The position numbers and the translations under genes are program-made. The notes beneath the pieces were generated by a model. That model was not told the origin of the DNA. It did not search any database and worked only from the letters and a program-made list of their open reading frames with translations. Shown piece by piece: positions 53,875 through 63,583 of a stretch of 64,000 nucleotides of DNA (positions are counted from its first letter, which is position 1; each line of letters begins with the position of its first letter). Where the stretch lies: contig NZ_FWXT01000001.1 in assembly GCF_900176535.1 (NCBI RefSeq), positions 868,001-932,000 on the forward strand, written 5' to 3'. Source of the stretch: Pedobacter africanus (GTDB taxonomy: Bacteria; Bacteroidota; Bacteroidia; Sphingobacteriales; Sphingobacteriaceae).

Positions 53875-55389
53875 ATGTTAAAGCTATCAATATTCCGTTA
53901 TCAAAAACAGCTTAAGTTAATCGCACTGCTTTTATTGTTCGTTTTAACAATTAAAAAGGGCATGGCTCAATCAACACCAGAAAAACCCAATATCATTTAT
54001 ATTTTAGCTGATGACATGGGTTATGGCGACATAAAAAAGCTGAACAAAAATTCCCAGGTCAAAACTCCCAATCTGGATAAGCTGGCAGCCAAAGGAGCTA
54101 TCTTTACCAACGCCCATTCGGGCTCTGCAGTCTGCACACCAACCCGTTACGGGGTATTGACAGGTCGGTACGCATTCCGTACATCATTAAAAAAAGGGGT
54201 ATTAAATGGCTTCTCTCCTGCGCTCATTGAGCCTTCAAGATTTACTGTAGCCGATCTTGCAAAACAAGCCGGTTACCAAACAGCGATTATAGGTAAGTGG
54301 CACCTGGGGCTCGATTGGACACCACTCGATCCATCAAAGCGCGCAATAGCACCCTCCAAAGAAACTCCAGACATATCCAATGTGAATTTCGAAGTACCAC
54401 TAACTGTTGGCCCAAATCAGGTTGGGTTCGATTATAGCTACATTATTCCGGCATCTTTGGATATGCCACCTTATACTTATCTCGAAAACGGGAAGCCCAC
54501 CAGCCTTCCCCTTGTTCCATTTCAAGGGAAGAACAATCCAAGAGGTGTTTTTTGGAGATCCGGGCCTGCCTCCAAGGACTTTGTAATAGAAGAAACGCTG
54601 GATGTCTTTATCGGAAGGGCAAAGGACTACCTGGCTAAAGCAAGTACCGGAGACCAACCGTTTTTCTTGTATTTGCCACTCACAAGCCCACACACGCCAT
54701 GGTTACCTTCCAATAAATTTAAAAATAAATCCGGTGCCGGTACTTATGGGGATTTTGTAATGCATACCGATGATGCAGTTGGCAAGATCATGAAAACACT
54801 AGACAGTTTGGGAATTGCAAAAAATACACTAGTTATTTTCACATCCGATAACGGTGCCGATTGGAAACCCGGAGATGCCACGGCTTTTCCCTTGCATCAG
54901 GCCAATTATATATTCAGAGGCGAAAAATCTGACATTTGGGAGGGCGGACATCATGTTCCATTTTTGCTGAGATGGCCGGCGGTAGTGAAACCCAATCAGA
55001 AAATTGCTCAGCTTACGTGCCTCACAGATCTGATGGCAACAATTGCAGATTTTACAAAGCAGAACTTACCTGAAGGTGCTGGCCCTGATAGTTATAGTCT
55101 GTATCCAATGATTTCCGGTAAAAACAATCAGAACAGACCTGATATTATTCATCATTCTATAGACGGGATGTTTGCAATCCGCAAAGGAAAATGGAAGTTC
55201 ATTGACGGAAAAGGTAGCGGTGGCTGGTCAATGAAAACCGGAAAACCAGAAGATCCCGAAGGTCAGCTTTACCAAATGGACATCGACGAAAAAGAAACCA
55301 CCAACCTGTACACGAAATATCCGGAAGTAGTAAAAGAATTAAAGGCTTTACTCGAAAAACATAAGCAGCAAGGCTATAGCAACAGATAA
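53875..55389 (+). CDS. Sulfatase (arylsulfatase type)
   Basis: It probably removes sulfate esters from glycans. It has a cleavable or anchor signal (ending GMAQ), the metal-site start NIIYILADDMGYGD, and the sulfatase signature SAVCTPTRYGVLTGRY, where the Cys in CxPxR becomes formylglycine. Later GKWHLG, TSPHTPW and DNGADW are also family motifs. The 504-residue length is normal. The enzyme needs a maturase, which is not in the window. It follows the SusC/SusD cassette. Confidence 0.93.
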   Translation: MLKLSIFRYQKQLKLIALLLLFVLTIKKGMAQSTPEKPNIIYILADDMGYGDIKKLNKNSQVKTPNLDKLAAKGAIFTNAHSGSAVCTPTRYGVLTGRYAFRTSLKKGVLNGFSPALIEPSRFTVADLAKQAGYQTAIIGKWHLGLDWTPLDPSKRAIAPSKETPDISNVNFEVPLTVGPNQVGFDYSYIIPASLDMPPYTYLENGKPTSLPLVPFQGKNNPRGVFWRSGPASKDFVIEETLDVFIGRAKDYLAKASTGDQPFFLYLPLTSPHTPWLPSNKFKNKSGAGTYGDFVMHTDDAVGKIMKTLDSLGIAKNTLVIFTSDNGADWKPGDATAFPLHQANYIFRGEKSDIWEGGHHVPFLLRWPAVVKPNQKIAQLTCLTDLMATIADFTKQNLPEGAGPDSYSLYPMISGKNNQNRPDIIHHSIDGMFAIRKGKWKFIDGKGSGGWSMKTGKPEDPEGQLYQMDIDEKETTNLYTKYPEVVKELKALLEKHKQQGYSNR

Positions 55390-55482
55390 GATGGCAATGA
55401 AACTTGGCTAAAAAGTGAGTAAAAATTCGTACAGAAAGTTAAATTTAGGCAGTATATTGAAAATGTTTTATTCTCAACGGAT

Positions 55483-56808
55483 ATGCCTAAACCAACTCAC
55501 ATTTCATCCAGACTAGCGTCTGTTAAAATTAAAAGCAAAACGCTTTGGGCAGATCTGATAGGCAGTCCTCAACAGTTGTCGTTGGAAAGCAGGGTTTTTC
55601 ATTCTATTTGCATTGCATTAATGCTACTTGTTAGCCTGTACATTCCCTACAATTTGTATGCAGGGCTGTACGTAGGCTCTCTTTCTGCCTTGATAGTCGG
55701 TTTGTTTTTCTTTTATCAGTATTACCTGTCCAGGTTTAAAGGCAAACCACATAGCACCACCATATTTGCCTTAACCGGCCTCTTCATTTTTGGCATAAAT
55801 TATTTTACCAACTCGGGCATCCATGGCTCCACAGATTTGATATGGCCTGCGTATTTACTGCTGGTACTGGCAATTTCTCCGTATCAACATCACCTGAAAT
55901 GGCTGATTATTTACCTGGTCAGTTTCCTGATCCTCCATTTTATAGCGTATAAATACCCGGCTTTGGTGCAATATCCTTTCAAGGCGGGCCAGGGACAGTT
56001 TATTGACCGGATCACTGCATTTCCAATTCCGGTCTTCGTCGTTTACATCATCATCAGGTTTATCAGAAAGAGCTACGACGCCGAACGACAAGCAACAATA
56101 GAAAAAACACAGGCATTGGAATGGAGCAACAGCGAAAAGACCAAACTGATGTCCATCATCTCTCACGACCTGCGTTCTCCGCTAATCAATATTCAAAATT
56201 ATTTACAACTGCTCAACGAAAACCAGGTTGATGACACCGAGCGCCCAATGCTGGAAAAATCATTAATGCAATCTACAAATGGGGCGGTACAAATGTTATC
56301 CAACTTCCTGCACTGGTCAAAATCTCAAATGGAGGGTGCTGGTACCAATATGGTATTGATAAATTTAAGCGCTGCGCTGCATAGTACCCTCGAAATGGAA
56401 AATGTGACCGCTGCTAAAAAAAATATTATACTAAACGTCAATATCCCCGACCAGCTAATGATTTACGCGGATGTGGACATGCTGCAGCTGGTTGTCCGCA
56501 ATTTAATTAGCAATGCCATTAAGTTTACACCTGCAGGCGGAAAAATCGAAATCAGTGCCGAACAATTGAGCACTGAGTGCAGAATTACTGTTGCCGACAA
56601 TGGCTGTGGTATATCCGCAGAAAAACAACAAAAACTCTTCTCTGCTCATACAGAATCTACTTATGGAACTGATAACGAAAAGGGCGTAGGCCTGGGGCTT
56701 GCCCTATGCAAAGAGTTTATAGAACGCCAGGGCGGAAGAATAACTTTTGAAAGCACTTTAAACCAGGGATCCAGCTTTTTCTTGTTTGTGCAACTCAATC
56801 AAAAATAG
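55483..56808 (+). CDS. Membrane sensor histidine kinase
   Basis: Residues 35-195 contain about six hydrophobic segments as the sensor part. The HisKA phosphoacceptor motif SIISHDLRSPLINIQNYLQLL (His near 227) follows, then the ATPase domain with N box NLISNAIKFTP, G1 VADNGCGIS and G2 GVGLGLALCKEFIE. No response regulator is adjacent. The signal is unknown. Confidence 0.9.
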   Translation: MPKPTHISSRLASVKIKSKTLWADLIGSPQQLSLESRVFHSICIALMLLVSLYIPYNLYAGLYVGSLSALIVGLFFFYQYYLSRFKGKPHSTTIFALTGLFIFGINYFTNSGIHGSTDLIWPAYLLLVLAISPYQHHLKWLIIYLVSFLILHFIAYKYPALVQYPFKAGQGQFIDRITAFPIPVFVVYIIIRFIRKSYDAERQATIEKTQALEWSNSEKTKLMSIISHDLRSPLINIQNYLQLLNENQVDDTERPMLEKSLMQSTNGAVQMLSNFLHWSKSQMEGAGTNMVLINLSAALHSTLEMENVTAAKKNIILNVNIPDQLMIYADVDMLQLVVRNLISNAIKFTPAGGKIEISAEQLSTECRITVADNGCGISAEKQQKLFSAHTESTYGTDNEKGVGLGLALCKEFIERQGGRITFESTLNQGSSFFLFVQLNQK

Positions 56809-56844
56809 CATTAAAAGTAAAGTAAAAAATTACCATTCTCTTCA

Positions 56845-56853
56845 GGGGGGGGG
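56845..56853 (+). repeat. Poly-G tract (nine G)
   Basis: Nine consecutive G bases sit in noncoding sequence after the histidine kinase. The length is enough for slipped-strand variation. The surrounding stretch 56854-57009 shows no gene. Confidence 0.85.
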
Positions 56854-57009
56854 CATAATAGGCAAAATAGCCGTACTCCTCGGAGTCTGCATAATTCAGT
56901 TGTTTTCTTGATAGAAAAAAACTGAAAGACGCTAAGGACTCCTCTGAGCAGGCAATTTTACTGGTAAAGGCGACCGCCATGTTGACAGACATCTTTCAAA
57001 TTGTGGTTT

Positions 57010-57171
57010 TTATTTAAGCCAGTTTGCATAGCGATAAATGGTATGCCTGTTATAGGTAAAGATGTAAACCAAAGCCTCATAATGGTTACAAATTTCGGTG
57101 TAGGCATACGCATCTCCCCGCTTTAGCAAAGCAGCGAGTTCCTGGTCTGTATATACAGTGTAATCAGCCAT
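57010..57171 (-). pseudogene. Truncated ECF sigma factor-like ORF
   Basis: A 53-residue ORF starts MADYTVYTDQELAALLKRGD and continues AYAYTEICNHYEALVYIF, the N-terminal sigma2 pattern of Bacteroidota ECF sigma factors (DQELxxLLKxGDxxAYTEIYxxY). After about residue 38 it diverges (NRHTIYRYANWLK) and stops where sigma2 would continue. The sigma4 part is missing, so it is likely a remnant. A 15-bp inverted repeat lies upstream. Confidence 0.6.
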
Positions 57172-57189
57172 GATGATTTTACTTTCCCT

Positions 57190-57230
57190 CTATATAAATT
57201 TACAAAAAGTATTTATGTAAACTTATATAG
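57190..57230. repeat. 15-bp inverted repeat upstream of the sigma remnant
   Basis: CTATATAAATTTACA (57190-57204) and TGTAAACTTATATAG (57216-57230) are complementary at 14 of 15 positions, and the odd one can be a G-U pair. The 11-bp centre is A/T-rich. It could be an operator or a remnant of an element end. The rest of 57231-57394 is AT-rich with no gene recognised. Confidence 0.6.
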
Positions 57231-57394
57231 TTTCAAACAAATAACCACATACTAACAATTGACAATCAATCGGTTTGGCACAAAAACGATGTTTAAATAC
57301 TTAAAAACCAATATGATTAACACAAAAATAATTTAGGATATATACGTGGCTGTGCAAAGTAAAAATAACTAAAGCCGGCAAGGCAGCAGGTAGG

Positions 57395-58828
57395 TTATTC
57401 AAAGAGGTCTTTGAGTGTTACCTCGTTTTGTACCATAGATAATTTGTAGGGATTTTGCATTGTGCCGAATGAGGTCACCAATACAATAAATATCGATTTC
57501 TTAGTTTTTGTCTCCTGCCTGAAAACATCTACTTTATTTTGTAGATCTTCCGCATACCCCTTGTCAATCGAAAACTGGCCTGTGGAGAACTTCATTTCGC
57601 AGATGCTTATGCAAAAGTCATTTCTGTCCAGTAACAGGTCAATCTGTGCTCCGGTTTGGTTCTTTCGACCAACGAATCTCCATACAGATTCTTCTGTATA
57701 AATCCCCGAAATCCCTAGAGCCTTCTTTATTTCGGAAGTATGTTTCAGACAAATACTTTCAAATGCGGTTCCACTCCAACTGCGCCAGGTTGGCGCTGTT
57801 GAAAGTTTAATCCAGGTTCCTGATCCACTAGCCCTTCCGCTTTCTATAAACTTTAGATAGAATCTCGAGTATTCATCAGATAATTTATAGACGCTATCTC
57901 TAAGGTTTTTCTCAAAAGGAATGTAGGCCGAAATAAAGCCTGATTCTAAAAGTTCTTCGAGCAGCAAGGTCGCAGTGCCGCCACTTGAGAGGCCACAGGC
58001 ATTGATGATCTCTTTCCGTGTTAAACCAGCAGGCTTTGCAGCTAAGGCTTTTACTACTGAAATGTGTTTGTCTGCCTCAGCAAATAGGGATTGGTACAGG
58101 TTTTTAAATTCAGACTGCAATGTTCCGTCCTTGGTGAAACACATTCTGTCAATATTTTGCGCTGCGCTTTGCCCTGGTGTCACTTCCTTTAAATAATGAG
58201 GGATTCCGCCCATAGCCATATACAACTGAGTGATCTGATATAGATCTAACTTAACATTCCTGCTTTCCAGGTAGTGTTTAGTTTCAACAAGTGAAAATGG
58301 CAAGAGGCGGATTTTTTTTGTTATTCTGTTGTGTAAGCCGCCTTTATTATTAACTACTTTTTGAATCATCCACGACGCTGCGGAACCGCATATCGCAAGT
58401 ATTAAATTGTCCTGCTTTGTACCCCAGGAATTCCAAAAATATTCGAAGGCCGATAGGAAGCCTGACTTAACGGTATTTAGCCAGGGAAATTCATCAAGAA
58501 AGATTACGCACTTGCGCTTCTTCAATAGGGGCTCGCTATATTTTTTAAGCTGTTCAAAGGCCTCAACCCAATTTTTTGGGGTTTCCTGTAAAATGCGAAG
58601 TTCCATTTCTTCCGCTAATTTGTTCCTGAAATTGATCAGTTGCTCTTTTAGCGTAGCATTATGCACACCTGAGAACTCTAATATGATGTTGCTTTTAAAT
58701 GCCTCTCTGATCAGGAAGGTTTTCCCTACTCTACGCCTTCCATAAATTGCGATCAGTTCTGCTTCGCGCGACAGCAATGCTTGTCCGAGTATTTTTTGTT
58801 CTTCCAGTCTACCAATGATTGTTTTCAT
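57395..58828 (-). CDS. ATP-binding protein of the archaeal-type ATPase/DUF234 family
   Basis: A P-loop (IAIYGRRRVGKTFLI) near residue 30, a Walker B-like KCVIFLDEFPW near 105, a winged-helix part (GLTRKEIINACGLSSGGTATLLLEELLESGFI) and a C-terminal nuclease-like domain (QIDLLLDRNDFCISICEMKFS) follow the ATPase plus DUF234 layout. The start at 58828 (MKTIIGRLEEQKILGQALL) is an ATG; a TTG at 58864 would fall in the upstream repeat. Homologues have unknown function. Confidence 0.85.
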   Translation of the reverse strand: MKTIIGRLEEQKILGQALLSREAELIAIYGRRRVGKTFLIREAFKSNIILEFSGVHNATLKEQLINFRNKLAEEMELRILQETPKNWVEAFEQLKKYSEPLLKKRKCVIFLDEFPWLNTVKSGFLSAFEYFWNSWGTKQDNLILAICGSAASWMIQKVVNNKGGLHNRITKKIRLLPFSLVETKHYLESRNVKLDLYQITQLYMAMGGIPHYLKEVTPGQSAAQNIDRMCFTKDGTLQSEFKNLYQSLFAEADKHISVVKALAAKPAGLTRKEIINACGLSSGGTATLLLEELLESGFISAYIPFEKNLRDSVYKLSDEYSRFYLKFIESGRASGSGTWIKLSTAPTWRSWSGTAFESICLKHTSEIKKALGISGIYTEESVWRFVGRKNQTGAQIDLLLDRNDFCISICEMKFSTGQFSIDKGYAEDLQNKVDVFRQETKTKKSIFIVLVTSFGTMQNPYKLSMVQNEVTLKDLFE

Positions 58829-58863
58829 ATACGCTTCTATTTCATAATCACTCCCATTCACCA

Positions 58864-58957
58864 ACTTATGGCTGGATATAAAAAAATATACTCAGCCATA
58901 ACTATACAAATATACATACTTATGGCTGGATATAAAAAAATATACTCAGCCATAACT
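58864..58957. repeat. Two identical 40-bp palindromic repeats (54-bp period)
   Basis: The 40-bp units 58864-58903 and 58918-58957 are identical and separated by 14 bp. Each contains the arms TTATGGCTG and CAGCCATAA around an A/T-rich centre. They lie just upstream of the ATPase gene start, so they may be operator sites. The 54-bp period also preserves a plus-strand reading frame. Confidence 0.9.
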
Positions 58958-59074
58958 CTCCAACTTGCATCTAAGAGAACTGAAAAGAAAGCGTGCCCCT
59001 ACCTTATTTATTGTAAGCCACCAACACAACTACCACAATGAATGAAAGCAGAATCCTGCCTGGTTTAATGGATT

Positions 59075-59962
59075 TTACTTACTCAGGTTTAGCCTCAAAT
59101 TCAGTTCAAAACTACCATTGGTATAACCACTCAAAGCCGATGTTTGGGTGGTATAAGTGCCACTGATCAGGTATTTTTTTCTGAAATCCATCCCCAAACC
59201 AAAGGTTGCATTCTCTGTACTGTGGTACATGGCCATCAAAAACACCTGTTTACCCGCAATACTGAACTGCGAGCCGGCATCCCAGATGTTGTCAAAGCCC
59301 TTTACTCCCCTGTAGGCAACCTTAGGCTCCATGTCTATGCCTTCCGGCCCTTCGCTGAGCTGGATCTTATAACTTACCGCTGTATAAAAGGTAGCCACAT
59401 CGGCCAGTTTGATCACGTCCTTTTTCAGCACGCTTTTTAGATTGGGCACTGAAGCCTGAATGTTCAGCTTATCTGAAGTATAGGCTATCCCGAAATCACC
59501 ATCCAGGTAAGTTTTGCGGTCGTTGTACTGCCCTACCATGGGGTCGTTCGGATTTCCATAGATGTCGGCATTTTCCAGCCTTTGGCTCATGAAACCCAGG
59601 GAAACACCAAAGTGCAGTCTATGGTTGCTTTCGCTTAACATCAGGTGATAGGCATAACTGCCCACTACCCGGGTTTGCCGCTGCAAGCCTGCACTTTCGT
59701 TATTTACAGAAAGTCCTATCCCCACTTTGCTGAACCCATAATCTGCTGTCAGGTTCTGGGTTAGAGGTGAGCCAGGTACATTGCTCCAGAGCTTACGGTA
59801 GGCACCGTTCAGTTTCAAGCCCTCTCCTGCTCCTGCAAATGCAGGATTGATGAGGTACTGGTTGGTATAATATTGCGCTGATAATGGATTTAATTGCGCT
59901 TTTATGGATACACTGGCAGCCATTAAGGCTGTCAGTGTAAATAATTTATGATATAAATTCAT
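59075..59962 (-). CDS. PorP/SprF family type IX secretion membrane protein
   Basis: It has a signal peptide (ending SIKAQ), LNPLSAQYYTNQYLINPAFAGAGEGLKLNGAYRKLW, and a C-terminal outer-membrane beta-barrel ending NLRLNLSK. PorP/SprF-like proteins help export or anchor proteins with type B sorting domains. It lies 11 bp after the adhesin C-terminus on the same strand, a common arrangement. Its length of 295 is normal. Confidence 0.92.
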   Translation of the reverse strand: MNLYHKLFTLTALMAASVSIKAQLNPLSAQYYTNQYLINPAFAGAGEGLKLNGAYRKLWSNVPGSPLTQNLTADYGFSKVGIGLSVNNESAGLQRQTRVVGSYAYHLMLSESNHRLHFGVSLGFMSQRLENADIYGNPNDPMVGQYNDRKTYLDGDFGIAYTSDKLNIQASVPNLKSVLKKDVIKLADVATFYTAVSYKIQLSEGPEGIDMEPKVAYRGVKGFDNIWDAGSQFSIAGKQVFLMAMYHSTENATFGLGMDFRKKYLISGTYTTQTSALSGYTNGSFELNLRLNLSK

Positions 59963-59973
59963 TGGTCTGATGG

Positions 59974-62900
59974 TTAATCGTTTCTAACAATAGTGATGTA
60001 TCCTTTAAATACCCTTGTTCTGTTGCCAAAATCAACAATATAGTAATAAGTGCCTTCCGCCAGTGGCACACCGTTATAGGTACCGTCCCAGGTATTGTCA
60101 TAAGCTTTTTTGCCAAACACCAAACGTCCCGCCTTGTCAAATACCTTCACCTCATTATTCGGATAAAAATCAATGTTATCAATTACCCATTTGTCATTAT
60201 ACCCATCATTGTTCGGTGTAAGCAGGTTACTGCCTTTAATTTTTGCATAATCTTCCAGCACCGTTATCGTGAAACTTTGTGTCTGCTCGCATCCGCTGGC
60301 ATTTTTTGCAGTTACAGTATAGGTGGTGGTCTGGTTAGGCCTAACCGTAAGTGCCGCATTTCCTGTAGCGCCAACTATTCCACTATTATTAGCCCAGGCA
60401 TAGGTACTTCCGCCAGTTGCAGTAAGCACTGCTGTTTCACCTTTGCTTAAGGTTGTACCTTTATCGCTGCTAATAGAAACCACAGGCAGGGCGTTTATGG
60501 TAATTACAAAAGTTCTGCTGTAAGTATCTACGCCTCCATTGGCAGTGCCGCCGTTGTCTTTTACCGTTACCGTAACTGTTGCAGTGCCCGCAACCGCGTT
60601 TGCTTTTATGCGGTAGCTCAGGGCACCAGTAGCACCAGAGCCGCTAACTGTTAAGGCTTCAAACAGGTTTGTGTTGTTGCTGGTTACTGTTAATGTGGTA
60701 GTTTGTGCTGTTTCCGGCCCTGCACTGATACCGGTTAGGGCCACAGTTTGTGCTGCAGTGGTAAAACAAATGGTTTGGTTGTTTATAGCGGCCAGAGTTG
60801 GTATTTCATTCACATCACTCAATGCAATTGTAAAAACGCGTTCCAGGCTCAAACCATATTGCGTGGTGCTTTTTACCCGCACACTATAGCTGGCTTTGTT
60901 TTCAAAGTTAAGTGCTGCTGCAGTATTGATCTTGTTGCCGCTAATAGCAAACTGTGCATTGTCGGTATCACCTGTACCTGCAACCAGCGTATAAGTAAAG
61001 GTAGCACTCGGATCGTCTGAAGTGCTGCTCAGGGTACCGGCATTGGTACCACCAGCACTGTTCTCATAAAGGGTTATCCCTGCCAAACTGATATTAGTTG
61101 GTGCACCAGCTTTTACTTTCAGGGTGCCCGTCACATAGTTTATCGTGTAATTGGCTGCAGCAGCCCCGCTGGCCGTGATCGGGTAGTCTCCTGTCGGGCT
61201 TGTGGTAATGGCGGTAGTGCTAACTGTTGGCTGGGTAGTCAGTACGGTATTGCTTTCACCATTTGCAAAGCCTGCATAGCTTACTGTTAGTACCGGATTT
61301 GCAGTTCCTGCAAATTTTTCCTTGTTATCGGCTGTTATGGTCAGCGCTCTCCTACCTACCGTTAGCGCACCATTTGTATAACTGATCGTATAGTTGTTTA
61401 ATCCTGTTCCGGTTGCCGCCGATGCCACAATTGGATAAGCCCCACCTGCAACGCTCGCTGTAGCTGCAGCACCAGTACTGGTCAAAGTTACACCAGTTAC
61501 CGTATTGCCATTGATCAGGCCTGTTGATGTAAATTCAGTGCCTGCAAAGATTAACACATCGCCATAGGTTTTACTGTGGTTATCAGCAGTGATGGTTAGT
61601 ACTTTCGGATTTACAGTAAGTGCACCGTTGTTATAGCTAATGTTATAATTGGCCAGTCCGGTGCCTGTTGCCCCTGAAGCAACAATCGGGTAAGCAGAGC
61701 CCGCAACAGTTGCTGTAGCGGCAGCGCCAGTACTGTTTAGGCTTACACCTGTAACTGTGTTCCCGTTAACCAGCCCTGCTGCTGTAAATTCAGTGCCTGC
61801 AAAGGTTACTGCATTGCCATAAGTTTTACTGCTGCTGTTTGCGGTAATGGTTAATGGCAATTTGCTGATGGTTAAAACCTGCTGAGCCTGAGCTGCAGCA
61901 TCAAATAGGGTATTGCCACTTTGATTGGCGTAAATCGTAACCACACCTGCGTTTAAATACGGACCTTTCCGGCAACGATAGTGGCTATGGCCGGGTCGCC
62001 GCTGGTATAAGTTACAGGCAGCCCGCTATCGCTTGAGGCTCCGGGGACAAGATCTGCATCGCCATAGCTTGCTGTGGCAGTGGCTGCCATGGTAATAACC
62101 TGCGTTTTGCCTGCAACTGAAATGCTGTAGGTTTTATCGGTACTGTACGGACCGCTGCCAACGGATGAATCGGTACTGCGAACGGTAAAGGTATAAGTAC
62201 CTTTGGCGGTAGGTGTACCGCTAAAAACACCGGCGCTGCTAAAGGCCAGGCCTATTGGCAAGGCTCCAGACTGAATGCTGTACGTGTATGGGGCAACACT
62301 TCCACTGGTGCTTAAATTCTGGCTATATGCTATACCTGCCGTTACCCCGGGCAAAGTTGCCGGTCAGATGGCCAGTAACGGTGCTGCAATGGTTAAAGTA
62401 TAAGCTTGTGAGCTATTCTCTCCGGCATCATCTGTACTTCTGACTACAAATGTAAAATTACCTGCCGATACAGGTGTCCCGCTTATTACACCTGCACTGC
62501 TAAATGACATCCCTACAGGAATGGCTCCTGATATGAGTGAATAGGTATATGGCGCAATACCCCCTGAAGAAGACAGCGATTGGCTATAAGCTACACCCAA
62601 TACCGGATGTGGCAAGGCCGTGGGGCTAATTGCAATTACCGGCGCAGCAATGGTAAAGGTGTACACTTTTGATATGGAAACCCCTATATTATCTGCAACC
62701 CCAACAGTAATTGAGAAATTTCCTGGAGTTCTCGGCACACCTGATAACACCCCCGCCGAACTGAAGGACATACCTATAGGCAGTGCCCCCGCCAAAAGGC
62801 TGTAGCTATAAGGTGCCGTTCCTCCAGTTGCGCTAAGGCTTTGATTGTAGGATTGTGCGTACACCGGATCGGGTAGGCTTGCCGGGCCGATCACTATTGG

Positions 62901-63336
62901 ATTATTAACCGTCAACGAATATCCTCTGGGGGCACTGGTGTATGGCCCTGAGCCGGTTGAAGCATCTGTAGCTGTAACTGCAAAATTGAAAGTTCCGCTT
63001 GCCGTTGGAGTTCCGGATATTACACCACCGGCACTTAACGCAATGCCTGCCGGTAAAGCCCCGGCTGTTAGGGCATAACTATACGGTGCTGTTCCGCCAC
63101 TTGCAGGGTTTAAAGTTTGGCTGTAGGCTGTGCCGGCATTTGCATTTGCCAGGCTGCTGGCAGGCAATAAAATTGTTGGCGCAGCAATTACTAAAGTATA
63201 GGCCCTTGAACCGGTATGAGGCGCTCCCGTTCCTGTAGAACTGTCCATCCCCCTTAAGGTAAAGTTAAAGGTACCTCCGGCAGTAGGTGTTCCACTGATT
63301 ACGCCTCCGCTGCTTAGGCTTAATCCTGGCGGTAAG
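59974..63336 (-). pseudogene. Giant T9SS-exported repeat adhesin, broken by frameshift, stop and truncation
   Basis: The reading parts form one protein. He_PIG/Ig-like repeats (NAGTAYSQTLNPASGG...GALPAGIALSAGGVISGTP) cover 63336-61965. MBG repeats (ITADNHSKTYGD...) cover about 61900-61120, a cadherin-like region follows, and the C-terminal gliding-type sorting domain (NNDGYNDKWVID...GKKAYDNTWDGTYNG) ends at 59974. The frame changes by one base near 61953, where a T seems lost in ATTTAAA. A TGA stands at 62364-62366 where ISPATLP-like repeats predict Ser. The 5' end is cut off near 63336. Sequencing error cannot be excluded. Confidence 0.75.
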
Positions 63337-63489
63337 GCAGTTTATGTGTTAAACGGTGCCAAAAGAAGCAGCGGGCAGGATGAAATGGAATTGCCTGCCA
63401 GTTATGCTGGCAAGGAGCTGCATTGTTACATTGCTTTTAAAAGCAGCGATGGCAAAAGGGTAAGTAACAGTGTTTGGGTTGAGGTTTGA
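63337..63489 (+). pseudogene. C-terminal fragment of a DUF6266-type protein
   Basis: On the plus strand AVYVLNGAKRSSGQDEMEL... to FKSSDGKRVSNSVWVEV and TGA (63487-63489) match the end of DUF6266 proteins, common in Pedobacter. No start or N-terminal domain is present: upstream sequence is the opposite-strand adhesin. The junction lies near 63331-63342. Confidence 0.6.
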
Positions 63490-63511
63490 GTACCAATAGT
63501 GCATAAAATAG

Positions 63512-63543
63512 AATTGCCTGCCAAATTGTACTGGCAGGCAATT
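63512..63543. terminator. Strong 11-bp hairpin between DUF6266 tail and SusD
   Basis: AATTGCCTGCC (63512-63522) pairs perfectly with GGCAGGCAATT (63533-63543) around a 10-nt loop. It lies between the two converging coding tails and likely ends transcription in one or both directions, though a clean U-run is missing on the plus strand. Confidence 0.6.
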
Positions 63544-63583
63544 GCATTGTTAACGTACTTTTTTAAAAGTAAAGTTCTTTCCC

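Noticed and set aside
56795..56992. Minus-strand ORF of 65 codons overlapping the kinase end and the G9 tract
   Set aside because: No start context, no recognisable domain, and it runs through the poly-G tract; probably chance.
58864..58957. Repeat pair as a CRISPR array
   Set aside because: Only two units, spacer of 14 bp and no cas genes nearby.
58868..59041. Plus-strand ORF through the palindromic repeats (MAGYKKIYSAIT repeated)
   Set aside because: Its repeat structure follows from the DNA repeat with a 54-bp period; no domain and no promoter seen.
60671..61020. Plus-strand ORFs opposite the adhesin
   Set aside because: They mirror the repeat-rich coding sequence on the other strand.
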